DNA of 64,000 bases from Cryptomeria japonica (Eukaryota; Streptophyta; Pinopsida; Cupressales; Cupressaceae): positions 17,184,285 through 17,248,284 of the forward strand of contig NC_081413.1 in NCBI RefSeq assembly GCF_030272615.1, read 5' to 3'. The notes beneath the pieces were generated by a model, which was not told where the DNA came from, did not search any database, and was given only the letters and a program-made list of their open reading frames with translations. Positions 45,770 through 57,061 of the stretch are shown here, one piece after another. Each line of letters begins with the position of its first letter. The first letter of the stretch is position 1. The translations under genes and the position numbers were made by a program.

Positions 45770-46381
45770 TGTAAAGGGGGAAAATTTGATTTAGCGATTT
45801 GCAACAAAGAAGGGAGATACCACTAAATCAATTTTCACTTAGGACCTTTACATTCAAAAGAGGGAAGGGAATCCACTAGAATCAGTCACAAATCAGATAA
45901 GGACTGAATACTGAATGGATTGGATTAATTTTGGTTTCCTCTTTTGTAAGTTGAAATGCTGAAATAGGTAAAGTGCTGAGAAATGAAGGTAAAACTGAGA
46001 AAACAGTGAGCTATAGATGCGAGATTTTTGCGTGCACCTGGATATGAGCAATATAAGCCGAGTCGGAATTGACCCTTGAAAAAGCTCCTAAAAAGTCGGG
46101 ACCATGGCGCGTCACAACGGTCCTCCGAACTTTTCGCACTCCAAAAAGGGTTGATTCGTCTCTGTGAATAAAACTTATTCTGAAGAGTACAACTCTGCAC
46201 CCGTTTCCTGCACATAGAAAGAAGGGGAAATAGGTTGGGAATAGGGGTTTGCCTAAGTCAAACCTCGGTTTAGGAATTAACCTTGAATGAAATATTGCAA
46301 ATACTGAAATAAAGTGACGAAAGGGTATACCTCAGATCTGCAATGAATGATGATGCTTTGCTTCTTGAATGTAATCACATG
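45770..46381 (-). mobile_element. Solo LTR family A copy 3, part outside mini element
   Basis: Shares with copies 1 and 2 GGGGTTTGCCTAAGTCAAAC, GGTTTAGGAATTAACCTTGA and TACCTCAGATCTGCAATGAA. It continues at 48755 after a nested LTR element. Left boundary TGTAAAGGGGG. The outer target duplication is not clear (ATACT / TACCG). Confidence 0.65.
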
Positions 46382-48754
46382 TGTTAAAATAATATTAATA
46401 TCTATTCTATAATGGTCATCTTCTATTCTTGGTGGTCATCTTAGTTGTCGACTTATTTAGCTATTTAGCTTTTTTAGTGCATTAAGTGAAAATATTGCTT
46501 CTTTATTAAAGACGCATAGTTAGCTTTTTATTATTTAACTTTTTAAGCTTTAGTTATTATTTTAAGCTTTTTAGCTTATTTGATTTCACTTTAACGACTT
46601 GTTCTTAATTTAGAATGTTGTCTTGTAATCTCTATATATACGGTTGTATATCGTTGAACAGATAATCTGATTATTTTGAGCAATAATTTTTCATGGTATC
46701 AGAGCGGGTCGATGGGCTTTTTCAAAGTTTGGTGAATTTTTTAATAAAAAATTCGTAGCCTTCTTCTTGGAATATTATTTCCAGAAATTTTTGTATGAAA
46801 AAAATTCGTGGGTTTGAAATATTTTTCACAGACCTTTTCTGAGGGTTTGAGTCTGCAAATCGTGTTTTATTATGCAGGTGTTCTGTGATCGTGATTTGTT
46901 TTTAAGGGCAGGATTTTGTGAAGATTAGTGGGTTTTTGGTGCTGTTTTCTGAGTCCTTCATGGGCACGATTTTGGAAATTTTGCATGTCTTCACTGCGTG
47001 TTTTTTTTGGCAGCAATTTGTTTCGCATCTATTTTTTCCCGCGATTTCTGTGCCTGAGGAATAAAAAATCGCAACTCCGTTCTTTTATTTTTCTGCAGTT
47101 TTCAGCCTAGTTTTCCTATTGCGCATCGTGATTTACGCGATTTTCGCGTTCCTTCTGCAGCCTTTTGGTGTGTTTTTTGCAGATTTTGGGCACGATTTTA
47201 GTTTGCGCGACAAAGGTCTTAATTTTTGACACACGGCGACGCGTTTTCAGCGGATCACCTTTTCCGTGTAGGGTTCGCAATTTTCGTCAGGATTTTTTAT
47301 CCCCTCTGTGCATGCTTTTACTTGCGACTGCGATACCTAGGGCTCGAAAATTCCTGTTTTCCATCCACAATTTTCAGACTGCAGCTACCCATGGCTAGGG
47401 TTTGTTGGAACTTGTTTTTTTTACGGTTTTTTTGAGGAAAAAAGTCGTTTGGTATTTCTGCAAACTTTCTAAGGACGTTGCTAGGGTTTTCATGCCTGTA
47501 AATAATTTTTCTGATTTTTTTCAGAAAAATTACCTTTTTTGTTTGCAGAAATGTCTCGGAATTTGAGCCAGTCAAGTTTTTTTGACTGATTTTTTTAAAA
47601 ACAATTTTTTTTTTTCAGAAAATTTTCAAGGTTCCATTTGCAGGAAATTTTAATTTCTTGCTTTTTCAACAAACCTAAAAATTTGCGCATTGGGATTCAT
47701 GCCTCAAATTCCACTCTAGGGTTTCATATTCTTTGTGCAGTTGCTTCTATACTGATTTTAATCAACTTCTTCTATCTCGTGCCTTCACTAGGTTGACCTC
47801 GTTCAAGCTCGATTTTCATGATGGCAATCTTTGAGCAACATCATGTTGGAACACAGTCTGAAATTCAACAGCTGCAACAACACCTGGAAATAGAGCTTGA
47901 TGACGATATTTGAATATCGTTGCCTTGATCAGATTGATTTAGGCCAGACCTCTTGTTCTACAGGGCCCAAGGTTTTCACGATTTTTTCTTGAAAAATTGT
48001 TTGTAGGGTTTTTACGATTTTTTCCTCAAAAATCATCTGTAATATGCAAAGTTTGCATGCGATTTTGTGATTCACAAAGTTCTCAGGGTTTGACGATTTT
48101 TTTCCTCAAAAATCGTGCTTTGTTGCAGTCAGTTTTGGTTTGCACTGCTAGGGCGAACATTTGCAACATTGGAGTTGCTGGAGCAAATAGTGCTCCGTAC
48201 TCTTTTGCAAAAGGGTTTGCTGATTTTTCCTCAAAATCATGGTTTTAGGCTTCAGTAATCCACATGTGCCAGATCTCTAATTCGCATGTGAGGGCTACAT
48301 TAGCTTGGATGGCTTTTGGTACTCTTGGTCGTTTACATTCTGCAGATCCTGGGAGGGTCTCCGTAGCAGCAGAGTGTTCTTTGCATTTGTGATCAAAACA
48401 CCTACAGTGTCTTTTGTAGGGTATTGAGTACGATGACCATTAGGGAGGGTGTTAAAATAATATTAATATCTATTCTATAATGGTCATCTTCTATTCTTAG
48501 TGGTCATCTTAGTTGTCGACTTATTTAGCTTTTTTAGTGCATTAAGTGAAACTATTGCTTCTTTATTTAAGACACATAGTTAGCTTTTTATTATTTAGCT
48601 TTTTAAGATTTAGTTTTTAATTATAAGCTTTTTAGCTTATTTGATTTCACTTTAATGACTTGTTCTTAATTTAGAACGTCGTCTTGTAATCTCTATATAT
48701 ACGATTGTATATGGTTGAATAGATAATCTGATTATTTTGAGCAATAATTTTTCA
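46382..48754 (+). mobile_element. Complete 2.4-kb mini LTR retrotransposon
   Basis: Paired LTRs 46382-46693 (312 bp) and 48450-48754 (305 bp), both TGTTAAAATAATATTAATAT ... AATAATTTTTCA, differ at few positions. Primer site TGGTATCAGAGCGGGTCG immediately follows the 5' LTR, and polypurine TTAGGGAGGG precedes the 3' LTR. Target duplication ACATG / ATATG (46377-46381, 48755-48759; 4 of 5). The internal 1.75 kb has no gag-pol. It has a long Copia-like leader and a 32-codon ORF at 47818-47913 (MMAIFEQHHVG ... LDDDI) that looks like the beginning of a gag cut short. It therefore moved by helper enzymes. Confidence 0.9.
47978..48239 (+). repeat. Four hairpins within the mini LTR element
   Basis: Inverted repeats at 47978-48000, 48014-48036, 48093-48116 and 48221-48239, each of the form (A)CGATTTTT ... 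AAAAATCG(T) or TGATTTT ... AAAATCA with loop TCCTC or CTT. The outer pair varies together (ACGA/TCGT versus TGA/TCA), except in the second copy, where arms CGA/TCA form a G-T type pair. Confidence 0.75.
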
Positions 48755-49267
48755 ATATGTTGTATGAAAATGGCATGAACATGACAAAACCCTAATCACA
48801 CACAAATGATTTAATGTTGCTCCACAGTGGATAGATGAAGAATATGCAGCCTAGAAATGCTTGATGATGAATGCCTCAATGCTTGAACGCTTGAATGCTT
48901 AAATGTATGCTTTCTTATTATCCACCTATCTGCAAAATAGGGGGGGGGGCAAGACTTCCTTATATACTTGCCCATCGTCAAACATATTAATTTTCCAACA
49001 TAGGCCGACACGGGGAGGGGATTCCCACCCAAATTTGAGATGGGGAAAAGGGTTTTGATTGGGCCCATGAGGACCAAGGTACCACGCTCTGGTCCCCCAT
49101 ATTTGGGCTATGGTTAAAGTGCAATGCAAGGCGAAATGTGAAAATATGACATTTATTGCATGGTAGGGGCATAAATAGGTCCAGATCAAGCATAGGGATG
49201 AAAACACTAAGGTGAGGACCCCAAATGCGGTCAAAATTGCAAGGGGTGCAATTTTAGGAGGCTACCA
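48755..49267 (-). mobile_element. Solo LTR family A copy 3, remaining part
   Basis: Continues copy 3 after the mini element: CATGACAAAACCCTAATCACACA and TTGCTCCACAGTGGATAGAT match 13135-13215. It ends GCAATTTTAGGAGGCTACCA, the counterpart of the ends of copies 1 and 2. Confidence 0.7.
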
Positions 49268-50247
49268 TACCGTATCTTTCTCTACTAAATATAATCTGCT
49301 ACCATTTCCCCTATTCATCTTCCATTATTTATTAAATTATTTGTATTCATTGAGGTTAGGGTAATTAGACAGGGGCTGAAAACTGTTCCACAAATTAGCC
49401 CAGATATGTATATATACCACAAAATAGTTTTTGATGAAAATAAGGATCTAGGAAAAGTGACAATATTATGATTCATATGCATAATTTAATAAATCACATG
49501 CTTCAGGAAGTTTAAAATTTTTGGCAAATATTTTTCTAATATTAAATTCTTAGATTTTTGGTGAAAGTTCTTAGAATTGTTTTTGCCAAGAGTTTTCTTT
49601 TTAATGCTTTTGACATTTATGATACACTTTGTGACTCATCAAATATGAAGAAGGATTACAGACTAATCCCCTTATGTAGATAACTTAGAATAAAATCTTT
49701 ATTGGGATTACGAATAAAAGTTCTCTGTATGGATAACTGTACATTAGAGCATGAGATTGAAATAATGTAAGGAGCTCTTATTTGTGATTCTTAATTAAGG
49801 AATCTTACAATTTTAAAAGTTCCAAAATGTTGGTGAAGTTATTTCAATATTATGTTCAAAGATTTCTAATGATAATGTATAGAGTTTGTTTTCATTGTGA
49901 AAGATGTTGATGAAAATTGCATAAAAGATGTAGGAAATTGATGCATTAGGCCACACTAATATGGATGGATCACAAATGAACAGTTCATCATATGGTACAC
50001 AAGGTTGGTCATATAAATGAGGAGCTCTTATTTATAATCCTAATTCATCATTCTTGTTCCAACAAAATCTCAATTTTCTAAATGTTTTAACAATCTTTTG
50101 CAACAAACTGTGGAGAATTGAATTCTTCTATGAAAGCTTTTTATTGGTTTCTGAAGACTTTATAAACTGTGGAAAATTCCTTTGAAAAAACTATACAGAA
50201 ATAATCTATAGGTAGATATTAGCCACTAAAATTTTCTCTACTACCAG

Positions 50248-50342
50248 GACTCCCTTCTGGAAGACTAAGCTATGCACTATGTTCAAGGCTGGGCAGACCT
50301 GTAATTTTGGAGATAAGTGCCGTTACGCTCATGGACTAGCAG
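50248..50342 (+). CDS. CCCH zinc-finger protein, exon 2 (third finger)
   Basis: After the acceptor CTACCAG the frame reads TPFWKTKLCTMFKAGQTC, then NFGDKCRYAHGLAG: a third finger C-x8-C-x5-C-x3-H. The exon ends at GCAG/GTGTGC in phase 1. A next exon starting with AG plus an EL(R)-type codon series, as in the AHG-x-AEL phrase of the family, is expected. I found no convincing candidate up to 64000. The gene may continue beyond the window through a long second intron, or may be truncated by the repeats downstream. Confidence 0.8.
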
Positions 50343-50959
50343 GTGTGCATGATGTCTTTGTTTTTTTAAACAATTATAGCATTTGGTTGAAATATCTAGT
50401 AAATTCAGCTATATCAGTAGTTTTGGCATTGTTCTTGGTTTATGTTATCATGGGTGGTTTTATTTTTTGTTTTGAAAGTCTTGGGTGAGGTTATATGTTA
50501 ACTTTCACGTGATGTTGGAGTATGCTTGAAACATGGTTTACTCTTGAATATTCCCCCCTAATTGTTACACTGCAATCTTTCCACATGCCTGGTGCAGTTA
50601 TGGGTTGTCTCTGACTCTCTACAGTAGTAATGGGTTGAACTTGGCTCATGCTTATACATCACAACTCCGTTGATAGGAACGTATGGTGATTTTGCATATA
50701 TTTGTAGATTTAGCCATTTAAAAAAAATATATACATTTTATAATAGTTAACAAAAACAGGTTACATGACATAAGCCAATAAGGCCTGGAAACTGCCTACT
50801 GGTACCAGCTAAGACAAAATAAACCATAAAGAAGTAGCGGACAGATCCTAAATAACAAAACCACACCCGGGACAGATTAAAAACCATAATTTATCATCTA
50901 AGACAGTTATCATTACAGTTTACACCTCATGAGAATTTTATTATAGGACAATCAAAAAA
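50343..50959. other. Start of CCCH intron 2, no feature seen
   Basis: Begins with the GTGTGC donor. No exon with finger-like coding was found. A possible acceptor TCTCTACAG at about 50624 leads into a stop within four codons, so it was not accepted as exon 3. Confidence 0.5.
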
Positions 50960-52265
50960 TTTATAAAAGAATATTGGTGCAATTCTCAATTAACAAAGCC
51001 TTTCTCTGAATCATCAACAGTTTCAAGGTCTGTTAGAATGGGAGTGTTAAGTAGAGGATTAACTGCATTATGTGGTTGGGGAGTATCTTGAGCGCTGGTG
51101 TAGAGATTCCCATACAGGTCAGCAATAAAACAGTTCTGCCATAGCTGTGCAGATGCTCATTCGATAGGATCCTTATCATTTTCACCTTTTTCATCTGGCT
51201 TCCACTATTTTTCTCTATATCAGGCCACCACTTAGCATGAAATATATCAGAATTTTGTAGCATAATTCTGCCACCTTCAAGTAGACTGAAGAATTTGCTT
51301 TTGGGAATCTTCATTGTTAAAGTAACTTGCAAAACAATAGAGGCAAAGGTAAATTCAATTTAAGAGTGTCCCTTTTGGAACCTTCTCTTGCCTTGAAACA
51401 TTTTTTCATTTCTAGCCCTCCATTAGTGCCGCAGAATTATAGTTGAAAGGTTAAGCCATAGCTTATTACGATCTTTATCAAAACATTTGTCAACACCAAA
51501 CAAAAGTTCACACCAACTAATGGTATTTACATCGTTCCGCCCATTTTTGTTGCCCAAAAACATATCCTACATGTTCCTAGCAAATTTACAATAAACAACA
51601 AATTGTTAAATAGATTAATCAGTATTATCCATTTGGCACATGTATTGTCTGACATCAACATTTTTTAGGGCAAAGCCTACAACAATGTTTTTTCTTTTCA
51701 AAATTACAAGCCAGCTAAAACAAGATTTTTTGGGCTCTGCCCAATTAGACCATATATGCCCAATAATGGATTTCCAATCTTTATCAGACAGGGAGAATTC
51801 CCACAAAAGATTTAGTGTATAAAAAATTTCACAGGTTTCAGTCAATAGCTTGTATATATGAACAAGGAGAAATTATTTTTTCCGTCTGATATTGTCAAGA
51901 ATTTCTGTGTTGAAGGTGAGCTAAAAAGGGGACTTAACATCATACAGAGCCTTTTTAAGAATAGAATATGATTTCTTTTGCAATGTAGGAATTTGGAACT
52001 TGGTTTGAATTTCATTCCATGAGATCAAATTGCCATTGTCAAATATGTCATTGAAGTTCTTACATCCTTTAGCATGACAGCTTCTAGTAGAACAACTTCT
52101 AGTGAGGGCCATGTGGACTTATAGCTAACAAAAGTACCCTCAACCTTGGAAAAGGCCTCATGTTCACTAATGAAATGTTTCATTGACACCCAAACTCTCT
52201 GTATAGTGTAGAAAATTGTTGCGCCATTAGGCTTAAGAAAAATTCCTAAACAAGATATCATGGGG
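50960..52265 (-). pseudogene. LINE ORF2 C-terminal fragment
   Basis: On the minus strand, EAFSKVEGTFVSYKSTWPSL (about 52120-52180) is followed by a region leading to the zinc-binding domain: IIGHIWSNWAEPKKSCFSWL and YMCQM (about 51630-51770), then a WRARNEK motif (about 51410-51425) and a final charged stretch to about 51030. This order matches the end of plant LINE ORF2. The reverse transcriptase core is missing. Several stops. No clear poly-A tract was seen. Confidence 0.65.
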
Positions 52266-53383
52266 GCAAGGTCCTCCTCTCAATCCCTTTTTTTTTATTA
52301 GCTAAATAAACAGTCAATTTCAATAAATATTTTTCCAAGGTTCTGAACTTGGACAGGTAAAATAATGGAATTCCATAAGGGAAAATCAATAAAAACTCAG
52401 CAAAACCAGAAATCCCTCATAGGATTATATCTTTGGACCAAGGTGCAACTCTGTGAAAATCCTACATCTATTCCTCTCTGAAGACAACATAGTTGCGTGG
52501 ACAGTATGTAAACTTCTGTAAATAGCCTGTATATAACAATACAGGGAAACTACAGACCCCTTTTTCATGAGACCATCAGCTGAAGGCTGGATCTCCTCCT
52601 ATCTGTGATCATAAGATTAATAAAACTTGACTGCATGGGGACTTCACTCAGCCTCTTCCTTTCCTTCCTTGTCCTCTCCTCTCATATTTGTCCCTGCCAT
52701 TTTGTTGGTTTTTTGCTTTAACTTAAGGAAGGATTGATGAAGTTTGATGAATGGGCACTTTCTGATGTCCATTCACCAATCTATGTTAAATCCACATGAC
52801 CCATGTGACCTTCATTTCCTTCATAAGTGCATTTATCTTTGAATAGTTCTTATCCAAGATACTAGTTCTCAATATTGTCTCCCCTAGATATTGTCTCCCC
52901 TAGTCCTACAAATTGAGGCCCTACTCATGCACCCTTGGGCATGCCCTTAAAGTTAGAAGAGCAAGCAACATGGAATGAAGTGCCTTTGACATAGAAAAAT
53001 CTGCAAATGGCATCATCTGTCCCATATCTCACCATACATTGAACATATCGATCACTGAGCTTAGAATTAAACATTTTAAAAAAGAAGAGTTTACCAATGA
53101 CATTATGAGTCTCATGTCTAGCCTATACATTAAACTTATCTACCAATAGGTTTGGAACTTAATAAATGGCGTCGTGTTTTCCCTTAGGCCCATATTGCAC
53201 TTTTTTAGAAACATGAACTTGGACATGTTGGGTATCTATAAGATTTGTCTATGAAAATAGCCACCCAAGATCTAGAGGCCTAATGGAAAGCACAAGGAAA
53301 TGAGAAGATCAACATCACAAGAATAAATTGTATTCCTATAAAGAATGCAAATAAAATAGATTTACAATGTATGAGAGACTTGT
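52266..53383. other. Non-coding, no feature recognised
   Basis: Mixed-composition sequence without open frames of note or terminal repeats. The phrase TATTGTCTCCCCTAG occurs twice in tandem near 52875-52903. It ends where an LTR-like start (TGTGACATTTTCACACATCG) appears. Confidence 0.5.
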
Positions 53384-55167
53384 TGTGACATTTTCACACA
53401 TCGCCCCATTGCAAATGGGGACCCCCACTCTTTGCTCGTTAGCAAAGGTGCTTTTGCTTAGGTTAGTTAATCCTTCATAGCTCGAGAGTAGTTTCGTCTC
53501 CTAGCTCTTAAAGGAAGGTGATGTCTTGTTAGTCAGAATTGGGTAAATTAAGTCAAGAATTCCTAGGTTGAGAGGTGGAATGAGGAAATTTGCCTCTAAG
53601 TCAAGGTTTCCTTTTAATCCTTATGAAAGTTGAATTTCCCTTTTCAGGATTCGGAATTGCCATGATGATCCTTTGGAAATCCATGTTTGGAGTATGGAAA
53701 TCTAGAATTGGAATGTGCAAATCCTTGTCTATATTGCAAAATGTTGTCAAAATCGTCAAGTACAAGAAATGTCGTCCATATTTTCAAAGGGGTTGTCAAG
53801 GAAGGTGAAGTTTGAAAAATGTTAAGTTTGAAAAGTGAGGAAATCCACTTTTAGATCATGGAATGTAACTTAAATTCCTCTCCATGATGAATTATCACTC
53901 AAGATTTCCTCTATTTAGTGAATTTCCATTCACAATTCCATTTCAGGACAAAGATTTCCATTTCAATGCACTTGAATTTCCACTCCCAAGTGGAAATTTG
54001 ACCTAAAATCCTTGACTAAACATGGAAATGCACTTTAATTTCTTGACCTATATGGAATTACACTCCCCCATTTCGTCTCCTAGGAGAAAATCCACTCCAG
54101 TTTCCTTGAAGAACAACATTCAAAATTTCCTCCCTAGTGTGAATTTGCGCCCTTCAAAGTTGAAATTCCTTGACAAGGTCTCAAATCGCTCTAGTGTGAG
54201 AAATTCCTTGACAATGTCTCAAATGCGCTCCAATGTGAGAAATTCCTTGACAGCGTCTCAAAAGCTCTCTGAAATTCCTTAACAAGGTCTCGAATGCGCT
54301 TTAGTGTGGAAATTCCTTGACAGGGTCTTAAATGTGCTCCAGTGTGGAAATTTCTTGACAATGTAGGAAATGTACTCAAGGTAAGAAAGAAGAGCACAAA
54401 GAGGTGGGCGCTATTTCACCTCCCTATTGCAATTCTGCCCAAGGAAGGAATTTCTTCCTAATGTCTAAGGTGCTCTCAAGAAAGATGAAGAAATCGACTA
54501 AGTCAAGAAGGACGGTGCAATTTCTTCTCACTATCGAAATCCTGCCCAGCTACCATTTCATTGCAAGAACATATAGAAATTGCGCTCACCATGTTAAGAA
54601 TTCCTTCACAAGTATGAAAATGCGCTCCCCTTATTAATAGGCAATTCAAAGGAAAAACCATTCAATTGATGCCAGCCGACTTCAAAATTTCAAGAGGAAT
54701 GTGAATTTTAAGAGAGAAATGCAAGTTCACAAGTGCAAGTTCAAGGAGAGAATTTTAAATTCAAGGACAAAGGATTTTATGGATTATTAGCTTATTTTAC
54801 AGATTTCTCATTGAATTATGATTTTATGCAAATATTAACTTCTTACATATCATTTTCATTCACAAGTATGATTTTGTCTCTCTTTTTAGGTCTGGGTGAT
54901 TGAATGAATGATGAAGAATAACATTACAAGGCAAAGGAAGACAAGTTCAATAATTTCACGGTCCCTTGCTCATGTTGATTTGCGGTGTGCTCGATTAACC
55001 ACAGGCAATGACACAACATTGCCCTCCCAACCATAGACGATAAACTCTATCGTCACTCCCAAGCACATCTTTCCTAAATTCAGTCTGCTATGTGTTATCA
55101 CACTGCTGTATGTTCTACTTCAAATAATTGTAGAGAGGGAACTGATCTTGTTTATACCCATATGTGG
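53384..55167 (+). mobile_element. LTR-like repeat with tandem array
   Basis: Starts TGTGACATTTTCACACATCG, a typical LTR-like beginning. It carries two early hairpins (CCCCATT/AATGGGG 53404-53420; CTTTGC/GCAAAG 53430-53447) and a 38-bp array at 54162-54381. No primer site or partner LTR was identified. The right part may belong to C4. Classification is tentative. Confidence 0.4.
54162..54381 (+). repeat. Six tandem copies of a ~38-bp unit
   Basis: Units start at 54162, 54200, 54239, 54271, 54309 and 54347 with GAAATTCCTTGACAAGGTCT and end with GCGCTCCAGTGTG-like sequence. The third unit is shortened. Related single motifs (GGAATTTCC, GCGCTC) are scattered from 53600 to 54620. Confidence 0.9.
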
Positions 55168-55875
55168 TGTTAATGTTTGTGTACGCCTCAAGAGATTTTA
55201 TTTATTTCTCCGATGGTTGTCTTTCCGTTTTGCTGTTCCTTATTTCTTGTTCGACAATTAGCTGAGAGTATTACCGTCTCCGTCTCGTGTATGTGCTGGC
55301 AGCAGTTATTTCATCGTGGATTTCATCCGTTGAAGTTCTTTGGCTCTTTATGTATGTCGGTTGTGTAACTGACATCTTCTTTTGGTGTTTGGCCTTCCCT
55401 CTTTCTTCTTCGTGAGCCATATCGGGTCATGTTATGTCTTATATATATGCCGAGGGATGTGAAGTTTAAGGTGATCGATATTTTGATGTATTTGATGATT
55501 ATCGGTGAAAAGCTCAGGATTTTGCTGCTGCAACCTTGCATCATCTTCAGTCTTCTAAAATAATTATTTATGTTCAGTTGTGATCATCTGTGTGTGAAGA
55601 TTTGATCTCTTATCATCTTCTTCAACTTTATTTGTAAGCAGTATTCTGGTAGTCTTCTTCTAATTTTAAGTATTATCAATCATTGTTAGATGATTGACTA
55701 TTAAGTGTGAGTTATGTACTCAATTTGAGCATTCAATAAAATTCAACTTTGTGTGGCTAGGTTTTTCATCCTCAGGTGGAGGGTTTTTCTAGGATAAATT
55801 TTGTGTATCTTGTTCTTGTGAGATTTTCTAAGTTTCAGATTTCTGTGTCTTATGTTTTTGGTTCTAACATTAACA
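55168..55875 (+). mobile_element. Solo LTR with TGTGG target duplication
   Basis: 708 bp, TGTTAATG ... CATTAACA (8-bp perfect terminal inverted repeat). TGTGG is present at 55163-55167 and 55876-55880. A TATATATATG box lies at about 55440. Orientation is inferred from GGCTAGGTTTTTC and GGAGGGTTTTTCTAGG near the right end, typical of Copia LTR 3' parts. Confidence 0.85.
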
Positions 55876-56094
55876 TGTGGGTGACTCTTCACCAATGGGT
55901 CGGCTCTATTCAAACCCACATGTCTTTCCTCAAGGGTGGCAGACTTTCCAAGTCGACCCACTTAATAATAATATACTTTATTAACAAAACAATTATATTA
56001 AACCGCCCATACAAATATGTAAAGCCGAAAGGCTAATTACATATTTGATTGTAGTTGGCTAAGGATTACTACCGAAGCTACAATAATATCAACA
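55876..56094 (-). mobile_element. C4 3' LTR, start portion
   Basis: On the minus strand the LTR begins TGTTGATATTATTG at 56094, directly after the purine-rich GAGGGAG tract. It is interrupted at 55880 by the solo LTR. Its far end to the left could not be fixed. Confidence 0.55.
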
Positions 56095-56147
56095 CTCCCT
56101 CTTAGCTAGGGAGGAATCCTTCTCAATATCTTAGTCACGTAGTGACA

Positions 56148-56402
56148 TCCACCATGGCTACTCCCATGAATGGAAATACAAATGAACACAACCACCATGG
56201 CTACTCCTAGAGGGTGGGTCCATCATGGCTACTTCCATAAATGGAAATGCAAATGAACACAAGTGCCCATCACGGAATCCTCAATGTGATGTCATCTCAT
56301 CATGACGTTCCCCATGGCTACTCCTAGAGGGTGAATAAACACAAGTGCTAAGTCATGGAGTCTTTCACATGACATCCACCATAGCTACTCCTAGAGGGTG
56401 GA
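56148..56402 (-). repeat. C4 hairpin array, ATGGCTACTCC loop type
   Basis: Five units with the conserved loop (CAT(G/A)GCTACTCCTAGAGG or variant) and variable arms: TCCA/TGGA (56148-56174), CCACC/GGTGG (56192-56217), TCCAT/ATGGA (56219-56245), TTC/GAA (56308-56335, bulged) and TCCACC/GGTGGA (56375-56402). On the element's sense strand these would be RNA hairpins just upstream of the polypurine tract. Confidence 0.75.
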
Positions 56403-56422
56403 ACAAGGGCTTTCACCTCAAA

Positions 56423-56531
56423 CTTCTCTCGCAGAGAAGAATGCACTAACAAGGGCTTGCACTTCAAACTTCTCTCGCAGAGAAGAATGCATTAACAAGG
56501 GCTTGCACCTCAAACTTCTCTCGTAGAGAAG
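56423..56531 (-). repeat. Three hairpins at exact 46-bp spacing
   Basis: CTTCTCT/AGAGAAG with loop CGC or CGT at 56423-56439, 56469-56485 and 56515-56531, within a 46-bp tandem unit (AACAAGGGCTTGCACYTCAA). A related hairpin CCTTCTC/GAGAAGG is found in C3 at 60715-60731. Confidence 0.9.
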
Positions 56532-57061
56532 AATGCATTAACAAGGGCTTTCATTCTCCGCAATTCCAAGCTTACCAAATATCCATCTATTCAGGAATAT
56601 CTAACCTAGGTGTCAGCATAAAGGCCTTCCAACCGACATGCATGAGACTCCATTCCATGAATCATAGGCTATCTCAACCATTACACCTCAGACAGGGAGC
56701 CAATATAACGACGTAGAGCCTGCGTTTGGAGATCACAGGACACAACTTGTTCACACAGTCTGGGTCTGCAGATATTATCTCCAGGAGAGCCATTCAATTC
56801 ATATTCACTCCACATACATCGATTCACTATCCTCAGTTCCCCTTCCAATCTTTTGACACTTGTCGTGGCTCACACTAGTCTTCGATAGTTCCTGAATGGT
56901 GTGTATTCAATTATATGAAGAAACTACAAAAGACTTGAGTGTGTTGAACACTCGGAAGAAAATAGCCGTGTTTTAGGAGCCAAACAATGGAAATATTAAA
57001 CACCCAACTTTAGCCTTCGATTTGTTAATCTTCTTGCATCGAGAATCTCTCGAATAATATG

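Larger units (their letters stand above)
43590..50247 (+). other. Intron 1 of CCCH gene (6658 bp)
   Basis: Bounded by a GTAGGG donor and a TTTTCTCTACTACCAG acceptor. Splicing keeps the frame (AG + G ... = Arg, then TPFWKTKLC). It contains a LINE remnant, a family-A solo LTR and a mini LTR element, each listed separately. Parts at 43600-43960 and 49268-50230 show no recognisable feature. Confidence 0.75.
56095..57061 (-). mobile_element. C4 internal 3' region, no polymerase
   Basis: Copia-type 3' region between coding end and LTR. The polypurine tract sits in a hairpin, CTCCCT(CTTAGCT)AGGGAG (56095-56113), identical in C3. It contains the hairpin array 56148-56531. From 56560 to 57061 no RNase H is read, although the phrase CAATTCCAAGCTT matches the position in C3 where RNase H ends. 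C4 is thus a deleted or non-autonomous copy, cut by C2. Confidence 0.55.

Noticed and set aside
50279-50488. Independent small CCCH ORF reading through to 50488
   Set aside because: The finger ends at the GCAG/GTGTGC donor. The sequence after it is hydrophobic and AT-rich, like intron read-through, and the ORF lacks its own first Cys unless spliced to 50248.
50624-50640. Exon 3 of the CCCH gene after TCTCTACAG
   Set aside because: In the required phase it reads only a few codons before TGA and lacks the AEL-type continuation.
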